A DNA stretch of 64,000 bases from Epithemia pelagica (GCA_946965045.2 OX337232.1:1116001-1180000), one strand, 5' to 3'; shown: positions 1 through 11,177, counted from the first letter of the stretch. Numbers and translations are program-made. Notes: generated by a model from the sequence alone, not told the origin.

Positions 1-267
1 TTCTTGTGAATCCTGTTGTTGGTCTTGTTGTTGTTTGTTTTGTTCTTTCAAGAGTTGCGCTCGTCCATAATTGTCCAAATGTCGATCGTCGGCCAGCAAC
101 CCTCCAAAGCCTTGACAGGCACGATGAATCCAGACACTGACATCGACGGCAATCCGCAAGGGTCGATAGCTCCCATTCTCCCAGAGTTGGGAATACGACC
201 GCAAATCAATCTCCCGAGCCGCCGATCCATCTTCCAACACTTTGACCAAAAATTGGGGAACGCCCAT
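1..267 (-). CDS. XPG/FEN1-type structure-specific nuclease, N-terminal part
   Basis: The reading frame opens at the ATG at 265-267 and runs off the left edge, giving 89 residues. It begins MGVPQFL and has RIAVDVSVWIHRAC at about residues 37-50. This matches the XPG N-terminal domain, where proteins start MGI/MGV followed by a basic stretch and a hydrophobic strand ending in the first metal-binding Asp (AVDxSxW). Family members cut 5' flaps, Holliday junctions or repair bubbles in the nucleus. The subtype (FEN1, EXO1, GEN1, XPG) cannot be set without the I-domain, which lies outside the window. The last visible residues are Gln-rich. The gene is divergent from the next gene, with about 1 kb between them. 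Confidence 0.72.
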   Translation of the reverse strand, partial: MGVPQFLVKVLEDGSAAREIDLRSYSQLWENGSYRPLRIAVDVSVWIHRACQGFGGLLADDRHLDNYGRAQLLKEQNKQQQDQQQDSQE

Positions 268-676
268 GTTAGCATGGATTCTTGTTTGGTTCGGTTGCTG
301 GTTGGTTTTTGGAAAGGAAAAGGGTGTGCTTCTTGAAGCCTTCCAAAGTCAGAGACTGTGTTTCCGATTGTTCCGCGCGTTTAATTTTGGGGTTCTAGTC
401 CAGTTGTGGTTCTTGTTGTTGTTCTGGGTTCTATTGATTCGCCGCCGTCATCCGCCATGGTCCTTTCTGTTCAAAGATCCGACCCGGAAGCGAAGGAACA
501 ATCAGCGCGACTGAAAGTGAACTTTGGTCGCCCAAATCGATCTGTCCTGAGACATCAACGCGACGTTGGGTCGTTTTCAGTCGCGAAGCATCACGACCCA
601 TTCTCGGACACGGGAGAATCTGGCCGACACAGAAGAGACACCAGGCATTCGCGAGCTTGCATGCGCATTTAAAAAC

Positions 677-904
677 TGACGTGGTATTCTTTTTCTGTTT
701 AAGGGTTTTGTCACATACGCACGACCGAGGGAACACACGCACGAGGGAGAGAACAGGGTGCATATGCGGATGACATCATTTCGATTGGTTGACATCACCC
801 AAAGACACAGGGACAGGAAGTAGTGACGTCATGTGCAATACCAGTAGGCCCCGTACAACCGGCTGCTTCCAACGTCATGTGCGAAGGCGTCTCTGGCCAC
901 GTCA
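677..904. promoter_or_regulatory. Cluster of TGACGT/ACGTCA sites (candidate CO2/cAMP-responsive elements)
   Basis: TGACGT lies at 677-682, the full palindrome TGACGTCA at 824-831, and ACGTCA at 872-877 and 899-904. The last three are each followed by TGTG. In Phaeodactylum such hexamers are the CO2-cAMP-responsive elements bound by bZIP factors in carbonic-anhydrase promoters. The cluster is in the roughly 1-kb space between two divergent genes and about 375-600 nt upstream of the plastid-type protein starting at 1278. No gene was recognised elsewhere in 268-1277. Function is inferred from motif identity only. Confidence 0.35.
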
Positions 905-1277
905 TGTGTCATCCAAGTACACAATCGGACACAGTCACTACACACCTCAATTTTGCGATCGAGAAAAACTGTTTGTACACACTGCGCCATAGCGATAGTG
1001 AGAAGCTCCATCCAAACCCACCGTCGAACTCTCACACTTTACTGGGCAAACTCGAAAACGGTGGTCTTTTGGTGACAACCTGTCTATTCGACACAATCTT
1101 GAACTGCATCAAAAAGGCACACCACCAACGACCACCAACCGTCACTCCAACTGTGAAAATCAAATCAAACCTTGCGCTTCGCTTCGTTTGCTGTTGCAGT
1201 CTCTCCTTCTCTTTGTTCACAAATTCTCCTCTCTCGGCTCCTTCGCTGCAATTCTACAACAACCCCACATCATCACA

Positions 1278-2207
1278 ATGAAGTTCTTTTTCACTCTTTT
1301 TGCCCTTGCTGCCCCCGTCGCTGCCTTCAATGTGCCCCAACCTGGATATGGCAACTCCGCCTTGGGCTCCTATGTTGGAGGAATGGGTGAAGGCATGCCT
1401 GTCACTGACCGTGTCGGACGCGGCCCTGGCCCTGTCAAGGGCCCTTCTCCTGCTTCCTTGGCCAAGGGAGGCAACAACTTGTCAGAGAAGGCCAAGAGTT
1501 TGTTGCAATCCGAAGAACTCATCAAGGTCCAAGGTAACTCACTCAAGACGTGGTCCTTCCAAACACCCGCCATTGACCGTGTGCAAGTCCTCATGAAGAC
1601 AGAAGGCCGTCCCCTCAACGCCAATGTCGAACTCTGGCAAGGTCCGGACAACACTCCCCAGAAGATGACTGTCTACTTGGAAGACGGAAACGACCGCCCC
1701 TTTAGCGCCATTGTCGAGACGCCTGGTGGTCAAAACGCCATTGCCATTCGCAACACGGCCACCATGGAATACCCCTTGGAAGCTGCCGTCGAAGCCGAAG
1801 TGGGACGTGGACGTGGAATCAACGCTGGTATGCAAGAAGCCATTTTCAGTTTGACCGAAACCGCCATTCCAAGAACCATTCAAGGAGGAGCCGTGTACAC
1901 CAAGCCCTTTGCCCCCAGTGTCTCAAGTGTCCAATGTCTGCTCAAGACCGATGGACGTCCCTTGAATGCCCGTATCGAATTGTTGCAAGGTCCCAACAAC
2001 AACAAGCAAGTCGTTGATGTATACACCGAAGACGGTTTGGATCGTCCCTTCTTTATCATTATCGAATCACCGGGATCGGGCAATGTCGTGCGTATTGTCA
2101 ACACGGCCACCATGGAATACCCCATCACCGCCCGTATCGAACCCTACACGATTGATGAATCCATTCCTCAAGGTACTTCTGGATCCAGCTTCTTCATTGT
2201 TGACTAA
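1278..2207 (+). CDS. Plastid-targeted protein with two internal repeats, function unknown
   Basis: 309 residues, single exon, starting at the ATG at 1278 in the context cacaATG. Residues 1-17 form a hydrophobic signal peptide ending VAA|F, the diatom plastid-type cleavage motif, followed by a Gly/Pro/Ser-rich stretch that could be a transit peptide. The mature part has two homologous repeats (about residues 85-175 and 195-300). Each contains GRPLNA, ELxQGP, YxEDGxDRPF, E(T/S)PG and NTATMEYP. A frame extending upstream exists but lacks an ATG. The repeats look like beta-rich domains; I recall similar sequences as widespread in diatoms, but no function is known to me. A role in the plastid is inferred from the presequence. 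Confidence 0.85.
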   Translation: MKFFFTLFALAAPVAAFNVPQPGYGNSALGSYVGGMGEGMPVTDRVGRGPGPVKGPSPASLAKGGNNLSEKAKSLLQSEELIKVQGNSLKTWSFQTPAIDRVQVLMKTEGRPLNANVELWQGPDNTPQKMTVYLEDGNDRPFSAIVETPGGQNAIAIRNTATMEYPLEAAVEAEVGRGRGINAGMQEAIFSLTETAIPRTIQGGAVYTKPFAPSVSSVQCLLKTDGRPLNARIELLQGPNNNKQVVDVYTEDGLDRPFFIIIESPGSGNVVRIVNTATMEYPITARIEPYTIDESIPQGTSGSSFFIVD

Positions 2208-3656
2208 GACTCGCATGAACGAATGGCCTATTTCGCTAGATTCTCGTTCGTGACGACGACGATGATGATGACAAGATGGATGACACCATGAATGGACTAA
2301 TGTATAGAGGAACCACCATCAAGATACAAGACACTGCAAGACGACCAAATCACGGAAGCTTGATGGAGGAAGGGATTTATTATTTTATGTGAATGGCTGG
2401 AGCTTTTGTATTCATACTATCTTTAAACAAACATTTAAAACATGAAGAAAAATCGGTGGTTGAATGTTATTTAAAAGCAAAGGCTAGTATACTGATCGTA
2501 TCAATCTTCGTACACCTCTCGTTTACTAGACTTCATTGGTCCCAGTCGCAATCGAGAAGGTGCTTACCATAGGAGCTGAGATGACAGTCGGCATTCGACT
2601 ACGAATGGTGTCAAGCTAGTTCGGTAGGTACGAGTATCTCGTCTACTTGGGGAGATGTTTGAATCCTACGACATGCAATACCTACAGACGACATTCAAAT
2701 CGACAAGAAAGATCGCACCATGTTTCAAACTACCTAGGAGAGTAACAGCCAAATGCTTTTCAAACGAACTTGCGACGACCAACAGGAAAGAGAACCAGCT
2801 GTCAACCGCCTTTGCCCAATTCAAATCATGAAGGATTGTCGATGTCACAGAGATTCAAACAACATCCTCCCTGACCTTCTCTCTTGCCGTTGGTATGGTC
2901 TTGCTCTTGTTGTTGTTGCAGTTGGCGCAAGGGCAGTTGCCCTCTTGGGTCAAAGGACATCGTACGCACCACCTCGATTGGTTGTCGAAAGGATGGTAGT
3001 TACGTCTGATTGGACATTGAGAGATGGATGATGTATGTCTTTGAGCTCTGATGCATCTTTCACTATACGATATTGTGTACGCCCCATCAGCCACGTCACT
3101 GGGAGAATTTCCAATATTTCAGCCAATCAGACAGATATCCTGATCATGTAAATTAATTTAAGGGGCATCGGAATCTTTCCCCGACGATATGCTCTACTTG
3201 TACCCCCAAATATACTTTAGTGGAACGAAGTTTTGCGCACTCAACACTCGACCCCGTTGCATGTCTACTCGGAAGCAGATTGGAGGAAGGAGAATCGGAA
3301 ATCGGAACGCATTTCACGATCATTGTGTATTGTGAGAAGCCTGGGGTCGATTTTGATCCCGCCATGTTTTGGTCGGGACTCCTCATCAGGTCGCTTTTGC
3401 GTCGCATATATGACTGGCGATGGATGGACGACGTACGACGTGCGGACCACCACCCTCGCTTATCTCCATTTATTTTTGGTCGCGCAGAAAACCAGATGGC
3501 GAACAAAATGACGTGGCGATTACCAACTGTTGCCAAACACTCTCCTTCATTATGTCGTGAGAGTTACGTTGGTTGTTGGCTGATGCCATGAGTGGCCGTG
3601 CAAATTGAAAAAGAGTTTCGGATCAATGGAATTTTTTGTGTCCCCTCTTCAACAAG
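2208..3656. other. Non-coding or unassigned stretch
   Basis: After the stop at 2207 there is an AT-rich presumptive 3' UTR to about 2450. Several overlapping short frames occur at 2750-3590 on both strands, but none has a recognisable domain, clear start and consistent composition. I see no gene here that I can support. Confidence 0.4.
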
Positions 3657-3833
3657 ATGACAAGCAAACGGTGTTGCCGGTTGGGAAGCTTGCTGTTTGC
3701 CGTGCTTCTTTCTGCAAATGCGACGGTGGCATTCTCGCCGACCCGTCTTTGGACGACCCAGATTTCGCACACGATCTGTCGTGTCTTTCAAGTACGAGCT
3801 CTAACACAGAACCGAAACAGCCGTTCGAAATGA
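3657..3833 (+). CDS. Small signal-peptide ORF, likely 5' fragment of a plastid-type gene
   Basis: 58 residues from the ATG at 3657. A basic start and a hydrophobic core (LLFAVLLSANATVAF) are followed by SPTRLW, which resembles a diatom plastid presequence. The frame ends soon after, but an adjacent frame continues with EPKQPFEMN and TKELATIVFAVSALS, which recur in the repeat units downstream. A related signal-like segment (SLLFAVLF) is found inverted on the minus strand in later units. This appears to be a broken gene fragment from which the repeat array grew, not a complete gene. Confidence 0.3.
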   Translation: MTSKRCCRLGSLLFAVLLSANATVAFSPTRLWTTQISHTICRVFQVRALTQNRNSRSK

Positions 3834-3894
3834 ACACGAAAGAGCTCGCAACAATAGTATTTGCAGTGTCAGCTTTGTCCAGAGACTTTGAGGG

Positions 3895-3997
3895 CTAGAA
3901 AGAAAGAACTTTGTGTAAGAAATCTGGGCCCTCTCCAGATTTCTTAAAGAAATCTGGAGAGGGCCAAGATTTCTTACACAAAGTTCTTTCTTTCTAG
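3895..3997. repeat. Near-perfect 103-bp palindrome (copy 1)
   Basis: The left arm starts ctagaaagaaagaactttgt and the right arm ends with its reverse complement. The centre is at about 3946, with one mismatch in each roughly 50-nt arm and almost no loop. A second copy is at about 4464-4567. Transcription through it would give a long hairpin RNA, and it could also extrude as a cruciform. Confidence 0.85.
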
Positions 3998-4463
3998 TAC
4001 GAACTCTGATGACAAAGAACCGAAACAGCCGTCCGAAATGAACGCCGAAGAGCTCCAAGTGGCCAATGTCGAGGCAGCCCCAAAGGCTCTGGACAAAGCT
4101 GACACTGCAAACACTATTGCTGCGACTGCAAATACTATTGCTATGTTGTGAGTTGTGAGCTTGCGAACCGTGGATTTTTTGTGAGTTGTAAGCATTCGAA
4201 CATGGAAGCTCTTTCCTTGATGCTCTCTATTCAGTCCATTTGTGAGCAAAACTACTGAGGTGAACGACCTGCAGAAAGTTGCCTTTGTAGAAAAAAGGAC
4301 GGCAAACAGTAAGCTTCTTGGACGACCCAGATTTCTCACACGAACTGTTGTGTCTTTCAAGTACGAGCTCTAACACAGAACCGAAACAGCCGTTCGAAAT
4401 GAACACGAAAGAGCTCGCAACAATAGTATTTGCAGTGTCAGCTTTGTCCAGAGACTTTGAGGG

Positions 4464-4567
4464 CTAGAAAGAAAGAACTTTGTGTAAGAAATCTGGGCCC
4501 TCTCCAGATTTCTTTAAGAAATCTGGAGAGGGCCAAGATTTCTTACACAAAGTTCTTTCTTTCTAGT
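4464..4567. repeat. Near-perfect palindrome (copy 2)
   Basis: This is the second copy of the 103-bp palindrome, carried in the second 569-bp unit. It has one extra T at the centre. Confidence 0.8.
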
Positions 4568-4989
4568 ACGAACTCTGATGACAAAGAACCGAAACAGCCG
4601 TCCGAAATGAACGCCGAAGAGCTCCAAGTGGCCAATGTCGAGGCAGCCCCAAAGTCTCTGGACAAAGCTGACACTGCAAACACTATTGCTGCGACTGCAA
4701 ATACTATTGCTATGTTGTGAGTTGTGAGCTTGCGAACCGTGGATTTTTTGTGAGTTGTAAGCATTCGAACATGGAAGCTCTTTCCTTGATGCTCTCTATT
4801 CAGTCCATTTGTGAGCAAAACTACTGAGGTGGACGACCTGCAGAAAGTTGCCTTTGTAGAAAAAAGGACGGCAAACAGTAAGCTTCTTGGACGACCCAGA
4901 TTTCTCACACGAACTGTTGTGTCTTTCAAGTACGAGCTCTAACACAGAACCGAAACAGCCGTTCGAAATGAACACGAAAGAGCTCGCAA

Positions 4990-5076
4990 CAATAGTATTT
5001 GCAGTGTCAGCGTTGTCCAGAGACTTTGAGGCAGCCCAAAAGTCTCTGGACAAAGCTGACACTGCAAATACTATTG
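4990..5076. repeat. Inverted repeat, 37-bp arms with a 13-nt spacer
   Basis: The arm caatagtatttgcagtgtca... on the left is matched by its reverse complement on the right with one mismatch. In the two full units the same arms are separated by about 185 bp, which includes the 103-bp palindrome. The third unit therefore preserves what may be the original fold-back without the insertion. Confidence 0.8.
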
Positions 5077-5128
5077 CTGCGAACTGTATGCAATGAGTAA
5101 AGGTACAAGAGCAGAAATCGTAATCTTT

Positions 5129-5219
5129 CTTCCACGCGCATACTATCCATCTTGTTGTTTGCCAAACACATATGCAATGTATGTGGCAAACAACAAGATG
5201 GATACTATGCGCGTGGAAG
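5129..5219. repeat. 91-bp hairpin at the right end of the array
   Basis: The left arm starts cttccacgcgcatactatcc and the right arm ends gcgcgtggaag. The arms are about 43 nt with a few mismatches near the loop. It is unrelated in sequence to the other palindromes but lies directly after them. Confidence 0.8.
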
Positions 5220-5249
5220 ACCAAATCTTTCAAAGTCAAAGAAAGGTGT

Positions 5250-7287
5250 GACTCCTAGAAGCTTATTACCAATCAACGCAGTAATTTATTGAATGACGGG
5301 GCTGTCGCTTGGCTCAAGAAGCAGACGGCGGCCGAACAGGGAAATTCATTACCTTGGTTGACGTAAAAATCGTACGTCGAGCACGTGGGACTACAAATGG
5401 GGTTTGGGACGATAGAAGATATATAACGAGTAGTGCAAAGAACTGAAGCACAGCACTTTGTAGGGTGGTATCACATTGCATCATGGAGATGCGGTTCTAG
5501 AATGTGGACACTTTGACGAACCTGCCTGTCGTGGAACGCGCCCAACGCCAACAAAAGTAATCGCACAACACCAACAAGCCCTGTTCCCTTTGTTTCAGTT
5601 TAGGACTTCATGGCATCACCGCCTCTGGCAACCACGACCACCTCTGTTGGGCGATTCCCCAGATGACAAGGATGTGTTACATCACGAGAACGACGAACAG
5701 AAAGCTCAATACTTGTTTGGACGATTTCACTGTCGACAACGAGCGATTCCAGTCCCCCACTTAGTCACACGCATCCCCTACCATTATCAGACGACGACCA
5801 TGACAATGAGTTGGACGCGAGTTGCCCCAACGACGACTAGGACGAATCGACGGACAGTGATGGTGCGATGGAGGAACCAGTAGCTCAGGTTGTAGTAGTT
5901 AATACACAATCACCAGCATTGCCCACGAATGCTGCTACACCCGACCAAACCGGACTCGAAACGACGACACACTCCGCGGTGTGGTCCACACTGCTAACGC
6001 ACTTGCTCCACGAATCCCAACAATATCGACACCAAGTGGAGGAATTGCAACACCAAGTCAACAATAACAGCCACGACGTCAACAACACACGTGGAACGAG
6101 GAGGACCGTTCAGTGTTTTGGTGGGAGTTCCGCAAACATGACAAAGATGCGGCCGCAAGACGAACGAAGCACTGTGGCGTCGTGAAGAACCGAAACTAGG
6201 ATATATCCGTAAGCTACGAATGTGTGTGGGTGCGAGAGGAAAGAGGTCGAAGTACCACTACGTTTTCCAACCACCACGTTCCGGTGCTGGTTCGTGGTCG
6301 TCGTCCAGTCACCTTTCGGACGGTCCACCAGGCGCGCAAGAGGTTCCAGCAACAAGGGCAGTGGATGTTGCTGTGACACAGAACCGTTCCGGAAGAAAGC
6401 AGTTGCGCGCGCAAGAGGTTTCCACAAGAGGATCGCTGCAGCTATACGCCTCGATCGTCCAGTCGGACCAAGAAATCCGTTGTGAGGTTCAAGCTTCAAG
6501 CCCCTTCCGGATCCGAAGGCTTGTTGGTTCGTCTTTGCTTGACATGTTTTGGAAAAACGAAGAAGGAACATTCTTCTTTTCCCAAAAATGGCAAGCAAAA
6601 AAGATACAGCAACTTCTTTTGATCCAGGAGGAGGGAGAACCCACGTTTGTGCACCCGGGGGGGGGGGGGCGCCGCTACAACAACCAACGGCCTCCATCCC
6701 AAAGACGTGTGTGCATTCGGGGCAAGTGTTGTTGTTCTTGGACACTACACAAGTGTCTTTTTTTTCTACCCGTAACTTGGAGGAGCAGAGAACATTTATA
6801 TGTTGTGTCCTCTCACGAAGTCTCCTCGTTCCTGGGTGGCGGGATCCTCGTCGTCGTCCTGCGATACAGAGTCATCATCATACTCGTCTCGCTGGCTGGC
6901 GGGCGGGCTGGTTGTTGGTTGTGTGACTGTCGTCGTTGGACACTGCGGACGTTTTGTTTGTTTGTTTGTTGTTGTTTTCGAGTGGATGAAAACACTCCTT
7001 TCAACAATGAGTATAGCTGAAAGGATTGTTCCACACACAAACATGTCAGTGCCGTGAAACGTGAAAACGCCGGACAAGACAGTTTGGTGGTGTCCTGGTT
7101 TGTGTGTGTAGTGACAATTCGGTGGAAGGTACGTGGTTGGTGGATCCTATCATACACTCCCACATGTGTGTGCTGCTGTTCTATCTATTTCATGTAGGAA
7201 ATAACAATCTCCTAATAATAGAGGGCAACATGCCGTGCACCCAGCAAAGGAACCTGCCATTCGTCATGGAAACGTGGTAGTAGGCTG
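5250..7287. other. Unassigned stretch with degenerate coding-like segments
   Basis: A plus-strand frame at about 5763-6185 is acidic then Asn/Gln-rich (LHESQQYR, EELQHQVNNN). An in-frame TAG at 5838 breaks it, so it resembles decayed coding sequence. A G homopolymer of about 12 bases lies near 6657-6669. Frames on both strands between 6200 and 7160 overlap extensively and have no domain I recognise. No gene is called. Confidence 0.35.
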
Positions 7288-9385
7288 TCATGGTTCAATC
7301 TTGCCGGCATCTTTCATGACCATGACACGTAATTCTGTATAATCTTCAATGGCATACTTGATGCCTTCTCGACCCAATCCCGAATCCTTGACTCCGCCAT
7401 CTGCAAATTGTAGAATAAATATGTATGGAGCAAGATGCATAGATACATGAAAAAAGTGAGAAGTTGAACAGCGACCTCATTGGACACGGTACAACAACAA
7501 CATGCTGATAGGTATAGAGATATACGTACAAGCTTGGGAATCAATCCGTACCGAAGGTGTGGTGTTGATGCAAACACCTCCAGCTTCAATGTGATCAAAG
7601 GCATAATGAGCCCGATTCCAATTGTTGGTATACACACCCGCTTGCAATCCAAACTTGCTATTGTTCACCTCATTGACAACACCGGCAAAGTCGGAATCGG
7701 AATATTTGGAAAGGGTCACGGCTGGACCAAAGACCTCTTCCCAGTAAAGTTGGCAATCGAGAGGGGCATTCTCCACCACGGCCGGTGACACAAAGACACG
7801 ATCAAACCGTTGTCCACCCGTCAATAAGGTACCTCCACCCGCGACAGCCTCTTCGACCCATTCTTGGACGCGAATGGCGTCCTTTTCACTAATCAATGGC
7901 CCAATAAACGTGTCTTCCTCCATGGGATCGCCTGCCTTGAGACTCTTGACTTTTTCCACCAGGGCCGTCCGGAACTCGTCGTAGATGTTTTCATTGACAA
8001 ACAATCGTTGGACACTGATACAACTCTGTCCCGATTGGTAAAAGGCACCATGGACCACTTCGTCCACCACTTGAGACAGTCCCACATTCAAATCATCAAT
8101 GATACAGGCCGCGTTTCCACCCAATTCCAAAACGACTGGCTTTTTCCCAGCCTGTTCTTTGAGAGCATATCCCACACCCGGAGAGCCCGTAAAGCTCATG
8201 AGTTTGAACCGATCGTCCGTGGTGAGTAGTGTTCCCGCCGTTCGAGAACAGGGAAGGATGGAAAAGCCTTCCTTGGGCATGTTTGGGTCATTGGCCAAAA
8301 TCTCACCAATCAAGAGCGCACCCAAAGGAGTGTTGGAAGCTGGCTTGAGCACAAATGGACATCCTGTTGAAATAAAACAAACAGGAGCGATTGAGAAGAG
8401 TTCGACACTATCAATTCGGACATTCTCCATCGAACTCACCCGCAGCAATGGCTGGAGCAACTTTGTGTGCCGCCAAGTTGAGGGGGAAGTTGAATGGTGC
8501 AATCTAAAACAAGCTCAGGCAAGTCGTGAGAAGGACCACACTCATTCAACGTCACGCAAAGTTACGCCATCGGAAAGACCAAGAAACCAACATACCAAGC
8601 TGACAGGTCCAATGGGCACCCGTTTCGTCACAGATGTATATCCCTTGGCTCGAGGGGCAATGGCAAGATCGGCATACTCTCCATAAATACGCGTCGCTTC
8701 TTCGGCGGCCAGTTGAAAGGTTTGAATGAGCCGATCGGCTTCGCCACGAGCATCCTTAATGGGTTTCCCTGCTTCAATCGCCAAGTAATATCCAAATTCA
8801 TCCCGACGTTTGGTCGCCTCGTTGGCCACATTTTGCAAAATTTGTTGTCGCACATAGGCGGGCAAGGCACGCATCTTTTGGACTCCTACGGTCGCAGCCA
8901 CCTCGGTGGCTTGATCGACATGACCTTCATCTGCCATGGCTACTTTGCAAAACTCTTGCAACATATATTTGTTTACGACTGAAAGATCGCCATTGGGTGT
9001 GACAGGTTGGCCCTGTCCATCGACAAATGAAAACGGTCCAGCAACAGCAACATGGCTTGGTTAGATGACACATGCTACACGTCGTACATGTAACACAAGT
9101 GTTGGCTTCGAGTGTTCCACGTACCGCGAGATAAAAGGGAAGGGTACAGCCGGGTTGAACGGAATAGTCGGCTTGACCCGCCACAGTAGTCGATTGGAGT
9201 CGATGGGTGACTTGGACGGGTGATGCTATCCTGGATGTAGCGTATGCTACTGGTGACAACGATGACGACGAGGGTGGTAAAAGATGCTTGGTCCATGTTC
9301 TTCGCGTGTACGGTGTGGAAGCAAATCCAGCCGCTTGACCATGACGGGTCAAAATGAGCTTGATCCAATCGTTTCGTACACGCAT
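7288..9385 (-). CDS. Aldehyde dehydrogenase family protein, 5 exons
   Basis: Exons 9385-9125, 9012-8596, 8503-8440, 8363-7530 and 7400-7288 splice in frame at GT-AG sites to 562 residues. The Arg/Ser/Thr-rich N-terminus (MRVRND, TPYTRRTW) looks like a mitochondrial presequence. The mature start has FYLAG, then the substrate/NAD-binding core with APFNFPLN, CPFVLKPAS, SFTGSPGVG and the general-base motif ELGGNAA. The catalytic Cys is in GQSCISVQR, followed by EEVFGPA and GGVKDSGLGREG near the C-terminus. It oxidises an aldehyde with NAD(P)+. The sequence resembles the lactaldehyde/GAPN-like branch, but the substrate cannot be told. Its 5' flank is duplicated upstream of the neighbouring phosphoesterase gene. 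Confidence 0.9.
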
Positions 9386-9429
9386 CCTCGTAGCAGAAAT
9401 GCAATTTTTTCTTTCTCGTCACCAAGTCC

Positions 9430-10070
9430 AACAATGGACTTTCTTTTCACCGTTCTCAGTCAAAATTTACCAACAAACTCAGTCGTTTCCTCGATCACTG
9501 AGAGTCTGCGATTACGGACGATAAGGGGATGATGATATACTCGTACCGACTTGTATCCGATGTTTAGACGAACCATGAATGACATCCAAGAACTCAATCG
9601 AAGTGGAAAAACCGCGAGCGACCGAAAATTACGCGACCCATCTCATACGCCTCATCTTTTCTAAACTTAATTGATGGTTGAATCTTATTGAGTATATCTT
9701 GTAACAGAAGATAACAAACGCTGGGAAGTGGATGCGCGGATAGATCTTTGCAACACACCCCCTAGCGGGGGTGTTTTTGAAGTTTTGGTTGGATACACGA
9801 AATTAAACCTCTAGCCATACCCGCTAGGGGGTGATTTGCGACAAAAATGAGAGAGAAATCCTTTTCCTATGTATGCTATGTACTGCTTGTTAATATTTGG
9901 ATTAGGAGTATGAACGACAATGAGACGACCATTTTGTACAAGGTATCCCTTGCGTAGAAAGATTGAGTCCCTGTGGATCCCTCATGATGTAAATGTACAT
10001 AACGAACGACTGAAGTATTACTCCATAAAGAGCACTTTTGGTCTAGAAGTGTGGTCGAGGAATAAGCTGT
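9430..10070. repeat. Direct repeat 1, copy A (5' flank of aldehyde dehydrogenase)
   Basis: Two blocks here (about 9430-9560 and 9919-10070) are found in the same order at 11178-11600. Shared strings include cgttctcagtcaaaa and gagtccctgtggatccctca. Spacing between the blocks differs by about 220 bp, so indels separate the copies. The repeat begins about 45 bp upstream of the dehydrogenase ATG. A GC-rich hairpin (stem acaccccc, loop tagc) followed by T5 lies at 9755-9774 in copy A only. Confidence 0.75.
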
Positions 10071-10101
10071 GCAATCCAAGTAGTAACAGTAGGTTTACAA
10101 A

Positions 10102-11052
10102 TTATTCTACTAGATCTATTTTGTCACCATGCGATGGACACGAAAGACCAACAATGGTCCGACTTGAAACGTCGTAATCAATCATCACCGGCGCCGTCAC
10201 TGCCAGTAGGGCATCTTTTTCCGCGCTACAACCACGCATATTGGGTTTGGTTGTGGAAGCATTCACAAAATTGGTGGTACTGGTTTGCACAACGCCACGG
10301 CCCCAGTGAACGTGTCCCGAGAGAACGACTGGGATATTTCGTTGGGTTGCTATCTCTGTCAATGGCCTTAGTCCCTGCCAAGCTTTCATATGCAACTCCA
10401 ACACATGGTCCAGTACCTCCGATTTCTCAAGGTAGGGATTGATATGTGATATGAGGATATCGGGGGAACCCACCATACGGCTATAGTCATTTTGCAGAGA
10501 GGCTTCCCACGTCATGCCGTGCAGGTGCAGTCTGAACAATTCGACGCTCTGATTGCGCAAGTAGTAGATCTTGCGAATCATGCGCTTTCGATGTATACGG
10601 GCTTGTCATTTGGCGAATTCGTTCTCTAGATCAATGTGTGGAGCCGGGGGACGGGAAATATCATGGTTGCCGTGGACTACGACCACGTGATGGTAGTGTG
10701 AGGGCAGACCGTGCATTGTTTCGCCAGAACCATCGGATGAAGGGTTGTTTTCGTCCGAAGACAGCCACCGACAAAAGGACTGTACATGCTCCAATGATCC
10801 ACGGTCGGCAAAATCACCGCAGTGAATAAGAATGGATGGCGGTGATGGAGTTGGTGGTGGTATTTGTAGTGACGGATCGCCCTCGGAAGGAGGATCAGCA
10901 GCAGCAGGCTGTGGCGAGAGCCGTGAGACTGCCGCATGTCGATTGTGCGTATCGGAAATCACCACCAGCCTCACCACGCTTCGCTTTGGAGTTGCCAAAG
11001 CGATAGAGTGAGGTGTATTGTTGAGTCCGAGTCCGTCTGTGGTTTCCATCAC
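10102..11052 (-). CDS. Calcineurin-like metallophosphoesterase (MPPED type) with an in-frame TGA
   Basis: From the ATG at 11052 the frame runs 148 codons to a TGA at 10608-10606. It then continues in the same frame to a stop at 10104-10102, for 316 codons in all. All five metal-site motifs are present across the stop: SDTHNRH, HCGDFADRG, HGNHD before it; ILISH and SGHVHWGRG after it. This matches the MPPED/YfcE-like branch of binuclear metallophosphoesterases, and FVNAS near the end also fits. The TGA lies in a variable linker, not at a metal ligand. Selenocysteine is therefore less likely than a nonsense allele, sequencing error or readthrough. The gene lies between the two copies of direct repeat 1. 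Confidence 0.8.
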
Positions 11053-11177
11053 TGTTGTTCAAAGGGAGAATGGTAAGAGTACTCGCATGAATATGGTACT
11101 TCTCCTCTTTTTGGTGCAGGACTGCATCGCAGTCTGGTCTCTGGTGAGATGTTGTTCACCAACTGCGACTGAATACA

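Larger units (their letters stand above)
3751..5100. repeat. Tandem direct repeat, 569-bp period, two full copies plus a partial third
   Basis: The same block beginning gtgtctttcaagtacgagct occurs at 3781, 4350 and 4919, exactly 569 bp apart each time. The first two copies are nearly identical. The third lacks an internal portion containing a 103-bp palindrome and is joined directly to the downstream half. Each unit is itself built from inverted segments, so frames on both strands encode related peptides (FAVSALS on one strand, KADTANT on the other). High identity between units suggests recent duplication or ongoing homogenisation. Confidence 0.85.

Noticed and set aside
3153-3591. Overlapping frames of about 120 codons on both strands
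   Set aside because: They shadow each other, lack a clear ATG or domain, and neither is supported by composition.
4796-5239. 147-codon minus-strand frame as a gene
   Set aside because: It spans palindromes and repeat junctions, so its coding appearance comes from inverted copies of the plus-strand segments.
6110-7163. Several frames over 80 codons on both strands, one exceeding 260 codons
   Set aside because: Low-complexity sequence including a G12 run. The long frames overlap on opposite strands and match no family.
9755-9774. GC hairpin followed by T5 that resembles a bacterial intrinsic terminator
   Set aside because: The surrounding genes are intron-containing and nuclear, so a rho-independent terminator has no expected role. 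Kept only as a note within direct repeat 1A.
10606-10608. Phosphoesterase TGA as a selenocysteine codon
   Set aside because: It is not at a metal-ligand or catalytic position, and no SECIS-like core was evident in the 3' flank by eye.
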